Below are positions 23,174-31,143 of a DNA stretch of 52,722 bases, in pieces. The stretch is taken from contig JAFUKI010000046.1 in the NCBI GenBank assembly GCA_017467815.1, positions 1 to 52,722 on the forward strand, read 5' to 3'. Origin of the DNA: Clostridia bacterium (GTDB lineage: Bacteria; Bacillota; Clostridia; Oscillospirales; CAG-272). A model generated the notes under the pieces. That model searched no databases, was not told the DNA's origin, and saw only the letters and a program-made list of their open reading frames with translations. Numbering within the stretch: position 1 is the stretch's first letter; each line of letters begins with the position of its first letter. The position numbers and the translations under genes are program-made.

Positions 23174-24850
23174 TTATGGTTTCAGTTTGTATACGACCAC
23201 ATCCCCCGGTTTTACCGTCAGATGGTACTTCCCATCCTCCATAACGGGGTCTTCCCCCATCACCGGAACCGGTGCATAGCCGTTTACTGCAATGGTTACT
23301 TCCGCATCACAGCCGGAGAGATATTCCGTCCCTTTCGCCCGTGACCGAAGTATACCTTCATTGTTGAATATAGCCAGTATATAGCCGTTTTGGTATCTGT
23401 CCAGGGTCCAGGATACAGCACCGGAGATCTGCAGTCCGCCCGGCATATGACAGGCGAGCCGCTGCTCCATCTCACGGAAACCGGCTTCATTTCTGCCGTC
23501 CAGAACTGTTTTCCCGGACAACTGCCCCATTCTGCCGGACAGATCCAAAACCAGATCATATCGCTCAAAAGCAGACACAGGAACATCATCATACACAATA
23601 TCAAAGATATCCCCGAACCGGCTGTTGCAGATACAGTGTCCTTCATTGCCGTGAAGTGCTTTGCCCGTACCGAAAATCTCGATCAATACCTTCCGCATGG
23701 TACCGAACAAAGCTGCAAGAGCAGGATCCACGGGTCTCTGGAGATATTCCGTACCGGAATCCATATAGAGCAGATCGAAAATTTCAAATTCCTTCGGTAT
23801 CACGATCACCGCCGGGACAAATACGTCGCCCAGTTCCCGGTGATCTGCTGCGAAATCCAGAAAATCCTTTTTGACCTTCCCATAAGGGGACAGCTCATAA
23901 TCGTGCCAGTCGTAGAATGTGTTGGCATTCCCGTGCTCCTCGCTGAGGAAATCGGCGCCGCTGAACAGGGCATGGAAGCAGATCCGCTTCTGTAGTTCTC
24001 TGGATGAGCCGCTGTCCGGGGTGAAGGTACAACCCTTCCAGTGGGCACTTTCATGTACCCGGAGTCCCCATTCGTTCACCAGATCCCGTTTGTAGTAGCT
24101 GCAGCTTACATAATCGCCGCCCCATGGTTCATAATAAACACCCCACCGGCAGCCATAAGCCCGCGCCATTCCACGGGTCAGCGCAATCTGCATACGCTCA
24201 TGGAAGATCTGCGCCCCCACTTCCGGCATGAATGCTTTCGTACCGGCGGCAATTTCCTTCCGGGGATACAGATAAAAACTGTCACAGGGAAGAAGCAGAT
24301 TCCCGGTTTTTGCCATTCTGTCATGATACAGCCAATCGTACTGGGCAAGTTCTTCTGCCTGCGTGGAGGGGCAGGTCATGGCAGCATATTCTTCCGCCGA
24401 CGCGCTTTCCAGGAATATGTTCAGATTCCCGTTGTGGTCGGCGAATCGGGTATTGGCTTCGATCTCGTCAAGGGTATATTTCCCGTTCCCTTTCGGCTGT
24501 GAGGAAGCAATCCGCCGCCAGTCGTTTGCCATGTTGGATGCCCATTCATGCATCTGGAAACCGAGGAAATTCTCTCCCAGCATTTCTCTGTACGTCTCGA
24601 TCAGAGCGCGGTCATAGGGATAGCGCAGAAACCACCATCCGCCCTGAAGACGGTCCACATAAAAGAGGCGGCGGTTTTCGTGGACGAGGGAATACAGCTC
24701 CCCGTCCTTTCGTGCCAGCACATTAAAACGCAGTTCATCCGGTGTGTGCCGGATCTGGTGCAGTTTCAGACCGGAGGTTTCGTCAAACATACCATGTTTC
24801 AGAAGACCGGTGAACTGTTCCTTTATATATCCATGTATAAAACGAAACAT
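23174..24850 (-). CDS. Unknown protein, probably TIM-barrel glycoside-hydrolase-like
   Basis: This 558-residue protein was not assigned to a family by eye. Aromatic-rich segments such as RLQGGWWFLRYPYDR, GVYYEPWGGD (near 237-246), FSGADFLSEEHGN and a small C-terminal beta domain resemble the layout of TIM-barrel glycosidases with a terminal sandwich (GH42/GH-A-like). E241 and the EE pair in LSEEHGN are candidate acids. No signal peptide is seen. It sits between two SGNH hydrolase genes in the glycan operon (30-bp gaps), which supports a carbohydrate role. It could also be a non-catalytic or new family member. Confidence 0.6.
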   Translation of the reverse strand: MFRFIHGYIKEQFTGLLKHGMFDETSGLKLHQIRHTPDELRFNVLARKDGELYSLVHENRRLFYVDRLQGGWWFLRYPYDRALIETYREMLGENFLGFQMHEWASNMANDWRRIASSQPKGNGKYTLDEIEANTRFADHNGNLNIFLESASAEEYAAMTCPSTQAEELAQYDWLYHDRMAKTGNLLLPCDSFYLYPRKEIAAGTKAFMPEVGAQIFHERMQIALTRGMARAYGCRWGVYYEPWGGDYVSCSYYKRDLVNEWGLRVHESAHWKGCTFTPDSGSSRELQKRICFHALFSGADFLSEEHGNANTFYDWHDYELSPYGKVKKDFLDFAADHRELGDVFVPAVIVIPKEFEIFDLLYMDSGTEYLQRPVDPALAALFGTMRKVLIEIFGTGKALHGNEGHCICNSRFGDIFDIVYDDVPVSAFERYDLVLDLSGRMGQLSGKTVLDGRNEAGFREMEQRLACHMPGGLQISGAVSWTLDRYQNGYILAIFNNEGILRSRAKGTEYLSGCDAEVTIAVNGYAPVPVMGEDPVMEDGKYHLTVKPGDVVVYKLKP

Positions 24851-24880
24851 ATTTTTTCCTTTCTGAACCTCAAAATTGAT

Positions 24881-25960
24881 TCAGCGGAATAAGTGACGGA
24901 TTTCCTTCTCGATCCGCTGTGCCATCAGGGAGAAACCCAGATCATTGGGATGGCTTCGGTCTACGGTGCAGTCCCCCCATGTTTCTTTGGGGAAAAATTC
25001 AAATCCGTCGATAAAATACACGTTTCTGTCCCCTTCGCGCAGGGCAGTGCTGTAGGTATTTCGTATGATCTCACGCCGGACAATATACGTATAAATATCC
25101 GCAGCTCTGTAGCATACCGGGGAAGTCATAAACAGAATCGGAGCATCCGGTTGTTTTTCCCGGAATTTGCGGTACATGGGCATATGGGTTTTCTGCAGAT
25201 GTTCCGCATCCGGGGCATTGTGGTCGTAATCACAGACAAACAGGCTCGTTTGCAGACCGGCGATATAGTCTGCCATTACCGGTTCCCCCTTGCCGCATCC
25301 GGACCAACCGAGACAGATGAATTCCGTATCCAGCTTTCGTGACAACAGGGCAGGGTAGTGCAGTCCCGGACGCGTTGCGCAGCCGCCCTGGGTAATGGAT
25401 GAACCGTAGTATACCACAGGCAGGGGATTACGGTACGGTGTGGGCGGCAGGATATCGGCATTTGCTTTCAGACCGATGTACAGTTCACTCACTCCGGAAT
25501 ACAGAGGAAAGTTGATCACATAATCTGCCATTTCGCCGTCGGACATATAGGGATAGCCCGTATATCCCTCTTCACTGTCTCCCTGAGGATAAAAGGGTTG
25601 GACAAACTCCATTCCGGATCCTTCCGCTTTTCTGCGGTACATATCAAAACCGAATCTGCCGCAGTCTCCCATAAACGTGGAAGGCTGGTTGTGATTCAGC
25701 ACTACGCGGACATCAATAAACCGTGAATTGGTACGGAATCGCACCCGTCCGCCGGAGGTATGGAAATTGTGATGTGCCACCGCCGGGGAGACCTGCTCTG
25801 CAATGGAATTGGGCATACGGGTATAACAACCCAGTTCTTCATCATACAGCAGACCGGAGACGGCAAAAGGCGCATTTCTGACAGTATGCCAGACAATATC
25901 CGGCTCTGAGAAACCAAAATCACAGTATAGGCTTTTATCCAGTACTTCAGCATTTTTCAT
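24881..25960 (-). CDS. Two-domain SGNH/GDSL esterase
   Basis: A 359-residue protein. The N-terminal half (about 1-165) is a beta-rich domain with GGRVRFRTNSRFIDVRVVL, as found before the catalytic domain in CE2-like and other two-domain carbohydrate esterases. The C-terminal half has the SGNH motif VYYGSSITQGG and a late DRSHPNDLGF with the Asp-His pair. It probably deacylates sugars. The ATG at 25960 is preferred (AGGA about 9 nt before) over 25990. This start overlaps the end of the GH31 gene by 14 bp, suggesting coupled translation. Confidence 0.82.
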   Translation of the reverse strand: MKNAEVLDKSLYCDFGFSEPDIVWHTVRNAPFAVSGLLYDEELGCYTRMPNSIAEQVSPAVAHHNFHTSGGRVRFRTNSRFIDVRVVLNHNQPSTFMGDCGRFGFDMYRRKAEGSGMEFVQPFYPQGDSEEGYTGYPYMSDGEMADYVINFPLYSGVSELYIGLKANADILPPTPYRNPLPVVYYGSSITQGGCATRPGLHYPALLSRKLDTEFICLGWSGCGKGEPVMADYIAGLQTSLFVCDYDHNAPDAEHLQKTHMPMYRKFREKQPDAPILFMTSPVCYRAADIYTYIVRREIIRNTYSTALREGDRNVYFIDGFEFFPKETWGDCTVDRSHPNDLGFSLMAQRIEKEIRHLFR

Positions 25961-27635
25961 AAACGGGGATCCTGTCTGTAGTGACTTCAAACCAGCCGCT
26001 CTGTACCGGTTCCTTGGTCCAGTAATCTCTCCAGTTTCCGGCAGGGAGATATACTTTTCTGGTATCGCTCGCTGCGGTCAGCGGTGCTACGATCAGATCA
26101 TCGCAGAAAATATATTCATCGTCGATGTTATAGGTTTCGGCATCGCTTGTGTAGTCGGAGACCAATGCTCTGACCGGCGGTCTGCCCGTGGTGTGGTAGT
26201 TGTCGAATGACTGCTTCAGCATGGGTACCAGGGACTTGCGCACCTGCAGCAGTTCCTTTACTTCTTCTTCGCAGTCATACTCCTTCCAGGGCATTTCCGG
26301 ACAGTACCAGGCGTTGATCAGACACTGGACCGAGAATACAGTGGTCTGCAGACGGCGGATCAGATCCTTCTTGGAATCCCCGTGTCTCAGCTCCGGCGTC
26401 CAGAGAACACCGATAAAACCACTGTTCAGCATAGCGCGGATGAAATGTTTATGGTCGTATTCATCACTGTACAGAACAAAAGGATAGCTTGCCGACAGCG
26501 CACCGGCATTTCTGACTTCTGACAAAGTGGGATTGTCGCCGAGGGCTTCCAGAATTGCCTGCATATACAGTACACCGAACATATGATGATACTGCTCACC
26601 GTCCAATCCGCTGGGGAACTGTGTACAATAGGGGAAGCTCCAGCTGCCGTCATCACATTCGTCCAGCTTGAAGCCGTCGATGCCCTTGTCTACCAGATAG
26701 TCCTTGTGGTATTCGGCAAAGATCCTGCGTCCTTCTTCGGTGGCAAAGTCCGGAACAAGCCCTTTCAGAATTTCATAATCGGCACTGTAATCGTGCATGG
26801 CTTTATAGATGGGTGCATTGGCATTGATAAACGCGTGTTCCCACAGATTGATGTGGAAGCCGTTGTCTGTGAGGTATTTTACCATTTTTTCATGATTGGG
26901 ATACCGTTCCTTGTCCCATACATAGGAGCAGGAATAGCTGTTGGACTGCCAGCCGGGTTCCAGACCGAGAATATCACAGGGAATATCGTTTTCTCTGAAA
27001 TGCTTTGCCAGCTTGATGACTTCTTCATCCGTATTCCGGGCATAGGCACGGTACAGCACACCAAGGCCCCATTCCGGTACGGTACAGCCGCCGCCGGAGA
27101 GCATATTGTACTGGGATACGATATCAACGATGTTTTCCCCTTCCATGATGTACATATCGACCCCCTGTGCCGCCGGGATCTCCACGCTCATTACGGTGGT
27201 TTCCCGGAGTTCCATTTTTCTGTAGAAATCTTCGTTGCTCAGAACGATGGAATTGTCAAGCTGAGGTTCTCTCTGCTTGTCCTTGCTGTATCCGCAGCTT
27301 ACCGCAATGCTTCTGGCGGTGTCAAAGTACATACCGTAACCCTTGGTGCTGACAAAGAAGGGAACGGGTGCATGGGAATCGCCGGGATGAGCGCATCCAC
27401 AGCTGGGACTCAGCTGCAGTCTCTTGTTCTTGTGATTGAATTCTTTCAGATGCAGACCGAAGCCGTAGATCTGTTCCTCTTCCAGCAGGGGGAATTCCAG
27501 TACGCATCCTCTTGCGGTGGTCTTGAAGCGGATGGTGGAAAGATCATAGTTTATATCGGTTTCCGTATAGTTGAAAGTTTGGCAGAATGTACTGGGAACA
27601 AGCGCTTCCGGTGTTCCGAATGTTATTTTTTTCAT
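25947..27635 (-). CDS. GH31 family glycosidase, short form
   Basis: A 562-residue GH31 member. The N-terminal beta domain (EEQIYGFGLHLKEF) leads to a TIM barrel. The nucleophile is D325 in GIDGFKLDECD and the likely acid/base is D391 or D394 in LYSDEYDHKH. GH31 enzymes cleave alpha-glucosidic, alpha-xylosidic or related bonds. WQSNSYSCSYVWDKERYPN replaces the usual substrate-contact loop, so specificity is open. It is shorter than most GH31 proteins, lacking much of the distal C-terminal domain. It is a distant paralogue of the GH31 at 31144-33102 in the same operon. No signal peptide is seen. Confidence 0.88.
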   Translation of the reverse strand: MKKITFGTPEALVPSTFCQTFNYTETDINYDLSTIRFKTTARGCVLEFPLLEEEQIYGFGLHLKEFNHKNKRLQLSPSCGCAHPGDSHAPVPFFVSTKGYGMYFDTARSIAVSCGYSKDKQREPQLDNSIVLSNEDFYRKMELRETTVMSVEIPAAQGVDMYIMEGENIVDIVSQYNMLSGGGCTVPEWGLGVLYRAYARNTDEEVIKLAKHFRENDIPCDILGLEPGWQSNSYSCSYVWDKERYPNHEKMVKYLTDNGFHINLWEHAFINANAPIYKAMHDYSADYEILKGLVPDFATEEGRRIFAEYHKDYLVDKGIDGFKLDECDDGSWSFPYCTQFPSGLDGEQYHHMFGVLYMQAILEALGDNPTLSEVRNAGALSASYPFVLYSDEYDHKHFIRAMLNSGFIGVLWTPELRHGDSKKDLIRRLQTTVFSVQCLINAWYCPEMPWKEYDCEEEVKELLQVRKSLVPMLKQSFDNYHTTGRPPVRALVSDYTSDAETYNIDDEYIFCDDLIVAPLTAASDTRKVYLPAGNWRDYWTKEPVQSGWFEVTTDRIPVYEKC

Positions 27636-27668
27636 GGTTTGTCCTCCATATCATCTGGTATTTACGCT

Positions 27669-28736
27669 TTAAGAATTCTTGGTCAGCCATTCTTCTACTT
27701 CTTCAAATTCGGAAACCGTCTTAACCTGGGGTAAATAGATGGTTAAATTGGGTTTGAGGACTTTGGCAGCTTCCTTGATCTGCTCGAAGGTACCGCCGAA
27801 TACAACACCCTTTCCTTTTTCCTGCACTCTTTGATAAATATCCAAGAACTGATATCCGTGTGTTCCGGGAGACGGTGTATAGTCTACTGTGTGGAGATTC
27901 TTGATGGACACGAGACTATCCAAATGCTTCAGGGCATCAGGACCGTCCCAGTGCCAAACACAGCGTTCTCCGACGATCTCACTTTCATGTATCAGACAGG
28001 GGAGAGCGAATTCATCGAACATTTCTTCACCGATCAGCGCACAGAAGTCACATGCCAGTAATGTGGTAGGCTTATCAGAGTAGATGGCATACTGATATCC
28101 GTATTTTTCCGCCTGGGAATGTTCTACAAACGCATTCCACATTTTTTCGAAAACGGTGCAAGCATCTTTCAGACCTCTTTTTACAGTATCCGGACAGTCA
28201 TACAGATCCATGCACAGATTGGCATCCCCTCTTACGGAGAGAAGAAGGTCCATATTGGAGTGGAAGTCGTATGACATGGGAATAATCCGACCCTGCCACA
28301 TTTCAGCGGCTTTTGCATACAGTTCATGGGAGCGTTTCCAGAAGTAGTTGTTTTCGTCGATCTGCAGGGGGAGCAGATCTTCCAGTTCCTTGTCGGTATG
28401 TACGCACCAGTTGGTCTGTTTGTCGGGCGACCAGGTAATGTCGTAGCCGCAATACTGGGCAATTTCGTGGGTACCCAGACTCATCCAGTACTGGGGAATG
28501 GCTTCACCGAGATATTCATACTGCATGGCGTTGTGCAGTTCGTCGCTGAAGACCTTTTCCGGATCGCCAAAGCATCTTTCCCAGTAATGAGAACCGGGTC
28601 TGATGTCCGCATTCGGTTTTTTGATCTTTGCGATCATAATGGGACGGTCGATCATGTCCTTATTCCAGAACGCTTCCGATCTCTTCATCGCCATTTCCGC
28701 ATTGGGCTTCAGCTCGATCATACGTGTGTTTTTCAT
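27669..28736 (-). CDS. URO-D-like protein without methyltransferase zinc ligands
   Basis: A 355-residue protein with the fold pattern of the uroporphyrinogen-decarboxylase superfamily, seen in families with tetrapyrrole- or corrinoid-related names. At the position where corrinoid methyltransferases have HxC it reads RCVWHWDGPDALKHL, so the thiol ligand is lost. It sits among glycosidases rather than with the corrinoid operon and may have a sugar-related role. ATG 28736 is chosen because AAAGGAG lies 9 nt upstream; the frame to 28811 has no such site. The function is not known. Confidence 0.7.
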   Translation of the reverse strand: MKNTRMIELKPNAEMAMKRSEAFWNKDMIDRPIMIAKIKKPNADIRPGSHYWERCFGDPEKVFSDELHNAMQYEYLGEAIPQYWMSLGTHEIAQYCGYDITWSPDKQTNWCVHTDKELEDLLPLQIDENNYFWKRSHELYAKAAEMWQGRIIPMSYDFHSNMDLLLSVRGDANLCMDLYDCPDTVKRGLKDACTVFEKMWNAFVEHSQAEKYGYQYAIYSDKPTTLLACDFCALIGEEMFDEFALPCLIHESEIVGERCVWHWDGPDALKHLDSLVSIKNLHTVDYTPSPGTHGYQFLDIYQRVQEKGKGVVFGGTFEQIKEAAKVLKPNLTIYLPQVKTVSEFEEVEEWLTKNS

Positions 28737-28767
28737 ATTGTATATCTCCTTTGTAAATTGTACAGTA

Positions 28768-29631
28768 TCATATATTTTCAAACATAACCGCAAGCTGTTT
28801 TGCCGCAGCATATTGTTTCTTCATAATGTCAAGGGTATCCACAGCATCCCGGTTTTCAAAGGGACGGAAAGCTTCCAGGGAGAAATATCCGCTGTATCCG
28901 TTTTCCTTCAATGCCCGGACAATGGGGGCAAAGGGAATATCCATGGTAAAGGGGATTTCGTGATTGTCCTGCCGTCTGTCCGTATCCTGGAGATGGAGTG
29001 CCTGTACTCTGCCGCCCATCGCCTTCACAATTTCCACCGCGGAAGTGTTCAGATCGCCGATTTCCGCGTGTCCTGTATCCAGACAAACGATAAACGTGTC
29101 CTCCGGCAGAAGATCCATGTGCTTCTTCATGCCGACCGGTTCGGAAAATGGGGAATTGCCGAATCTGTTGTTGTCAAAATCCCACATCCATACATTTTCC
29201 AGCGCAATCTTGACACCGTGCTCTTTGGCAAAAGGCATCAGCAGCAGGTAGGCTTCTATGTTCTGGTCTGCGGTAAAGCTGCTGTTCGGGTGGGTAACGC
29301 AGATTTTGGCACCGGCTTCCGCAGTGATCTCGATGGCACGCTTCATACAGTCCATAAAATGGGGACAGTTCCAGCGTGTGGGTGCGTGGGTCTGGTGGCA
29401 AACGATGCCGTTGTCCTCACCGATTTTCCGCAGTTTTCTTGCCAGTTTCAGGTATTCGTCACCGTTCAGGGGAAGGGCACTGTCGATCCCTTTTTTAATA
29501 CCGCAGTATTCGCTGCACAGATGATCCAGGGGAAAATCCCAGGCATCAAAACCGACGGCAGCACAATATTCCACAGCTTTTTCCGCTCCGACAAGAGTGG
29601 ACGGACCGGTGATTTCATTCGATATTTTCAT
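28768..29631 (-). CDS. Xylose-isomerase-like TIM-barrel protein
   Basis: A 287-residue sugar isomerase/epimerase-like protein (AP-endonuclease-2 TIM barrel). Metal-ligand candidates follow the family order: HQTHAPTRW, THPNSS, ALENVWMWD (E near 144), CLDTGHAE and LHLQDTDRR, then a terminal SLEAF. Members isomerise or epimerise keto sugars, myo-inositol derivatives or 3-keto-glycosides. Cytosolic. It has a distant paralogue at 33127-33984 in the same operon, which suggests two successive steps on related sugars. Confidence 0.85.
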   Translation of the reverse strand: MKISNEITGPSTLVGAEKAVEYCAAVGFDAWDFPLDHLCSEYCGIKKGIDSALPLNGDEYLKLARKLRKIGEDNGIVCHQTHAPTRWNCPHFMDCMKRAIEITAEAGAKICVTHPNSSFTADQNIEAYLLLMPFAKEHGVKIALENVWMWDFDNNRFGNSPFSEPVGMKKHMDLLPEDTFIVCLDTGHAEIGDLNTSAVEIVKAMGGRVQALHLQDTDRRQDNHEIPFTMDIPFAPIVRALKENGYSGYFSLEAFRPFENRDAVDTLDIMKKQYAAAKQLAVMFENI

Positions 29632-29649
29632 TTTTGTATTTTCCTTCCA

Positions 29650-30360
29650 TCAACAGTCGATGTCATTTGCTTCTTTGTTTTCCAGATACACTTCCGCCCG
29701 GGCGAGTATTTCCGCCAGTTCCGGTGTACGGTGATAGGAAACGGAACGCAGGAAGATCTTTCCGTCCTCGATTACAGCATACTGCGCCGATTTGTCGGGA
29801 TCATCTGCCTGACGGAAGGATGTGCTTCCGGGATTCATCCAGACTCTCTCTCCGATCAGGGTGAAAACGGTTTGTCTGTGGGTATGTCCCAGAATCAGCC
29901 GGAAGGGCAGATCTGTACGGGGGACATCCTTGACAAAAGCATCAAATCCATCGCGGTAACGGGGACATACATAGGAACAGGGATAGTTGAATTTATGTAC
30001 CATGCGGTATACATACCCGTCCGCTTCAAAATCCAGAGTTTCCGGTAAAGCGGACAGCCAGGCAATATCCTCCGCCGTGAGCTTTGTACAGGTGTCCTTG
30101 CTCCACGCAGATTCTTCCGGAGAAAGGGCGGGGAAAACACTGTCGGGATCGTGATATGCTTTACATACGTTCCTGTCATGATCCCCTGCTACCGCCTGTA
30201 CGTTATGCTCTCTGCACCATGCGATGACTTCATGGGGTTGGGTACCGTAGTCCACCAGATCCCCGGCGCAGTAGATACGGTCATAATACCCTTCTTCTCT
30301 GAGAATTGCTTCCAGTGCCGGAAGATTGGCGTGAAGATCCGATAATATAAGTAATTTCAT
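29650..30360 (-). CDS. YfcE/MJ0936-type metallophosphoesterase
   Basis: A 236-residue calcineurin-like phosphoesterase. The motifs are SDLHANLPALE (D-x-H), GDLVDYG, GDHDRN (in place of GNHD) and GHTHRQ (GHxH). It hydrolyses phosphomono- or diesters. The gene 27 bp upstream is a close paralogue, so the pair is a tandem duplication. In this operon a role in removing phosphate from a sugar or nucleotide-sugar product is inferred. The GNHD-to-GDHD change may alter activity. Confidence 0.85.
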   Translation of the reverse strand: MKLLILSDLHANLPALEAILREEGYYDRIYCAGDLVDYGTQPHEVIAWCREHNVQAVAGDHDRNVCKAYHDPDSVFPALSPEESAWSKDTCTKLTAEDIAWLSALPETLDFEADGYVYRMVHKFNYPCSYVCPRYRDGFDAFVKDVPRTDLPFRLILGHTHRQTVFTLIGERVWMNPGSTSFRQADDPDKSAQYAVIEDGKIFLRSVSYHRTPELAEILARAEVYLENKEANDIDC

Positions 30361-30387
30361 TTCTGTTATTTCCTCACAGTGTTTGGT

Positions 30388-31113
30388 TCAGCATCCGGCA
30401 CAGGCAAACATGGCGGATCTCAGTTCCCATTCCTTCATGGCATTCTTTTCCACGAAGGGAAGAATCTCCTTAAGCAGGGGGGAACGGTCATATTCTGCCG
30501 CACGCAGGGATATGATCCCCTCCTCGATCACGGCATAATGGGCGGATTTGTCGTGGTCATCCGGCTGACGGTAGTAGGTGCTGCCGGGATTGATCCAGGT
30601 TCTGTCCCCGATCATGGTGTAGATGCTTTGCCGGTGGGTATGTCCGAGAATCAGGCGGACCGGAAACTCGTCAGGACCAGGTATGTTTTCCGCAAAAGCA
30701 TCAAAACCTGCAGCCGTTCTCGGCGGTTTCCAACTTTCATCACTCTGGTGCGCCATCCGGTAACGGTATCCGTCGGCTGTGAAATCCACCGTTTCCGGCA
30801 GTGCTGCCAGATATTCAATATCTTCATCGGTCAGCCGCAGACAATTTTCGTGGACCCAGAGGTATTCCGACGGGGGAATGTGGGAAAAATCCCGTCCCAG
30901 CGTGCGGAATACAGACAGCAGCGCCTTGTCATGATTGCCGAAAACCGCTTTGACATTGTGCTTTTTCATCCATTCGATCACTTCATGGGGAAAGGGACCG
31001 TAATCCACCAGATCCCCGGCACAGTAAATGGCATCCGCATCCGATTCCCTCTGCCAGATGGCTTCCAGTGCCAGATGATTGGCGTGGATATCCGATAGTA
31101 TCAGTAATTTCAT
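30388..31113 (-). CDS. YfcE/MJ0936-type metallophosphoesterase, tandem copy
   Basis: A 241-residue calcineurin-like phosphoesterase with the complete motif set: SDIHANHLALE, GDLVDYG, GNHDKA and GHTHRQ. It is visibly similar to the neighbour at 29650-30360 throughout (for example IYCAGDLVDYG, LILGHTHRQ and NPGST in both), so the two arose by tandem duplication. Divergence is concentrated in the middle lid region, hinting at different substrates. AAGGA precedes the ATG, 30 bp after the GH31 stop. Confidence 0.85.
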   Translation of the reverse strand: MKLLILSDIHANHLALEAIWQRESDADAIYCAGDLVDYGPFPHEVIEWMKKHNVKAVFGNHDKALLSVFRTLGRDFSHIPPSEYLWVHENCLRLTDEDIEYLAALPETVDFTADGYRYRMAHQSDESWKPPRTAAGFDAFAENIPGPDEFPVRLILGHTHRQSIYTMIGDRTWINPGSTYYRQPDDHDKSAHYAVIEEGIISLRAAEYDRSPLLKEILPFVEKNAMKEWELRSAMFACAGC

Positions 31114-31143
31114 TTTCCGTTCATCCTTCCGGTGACAGTTGTA

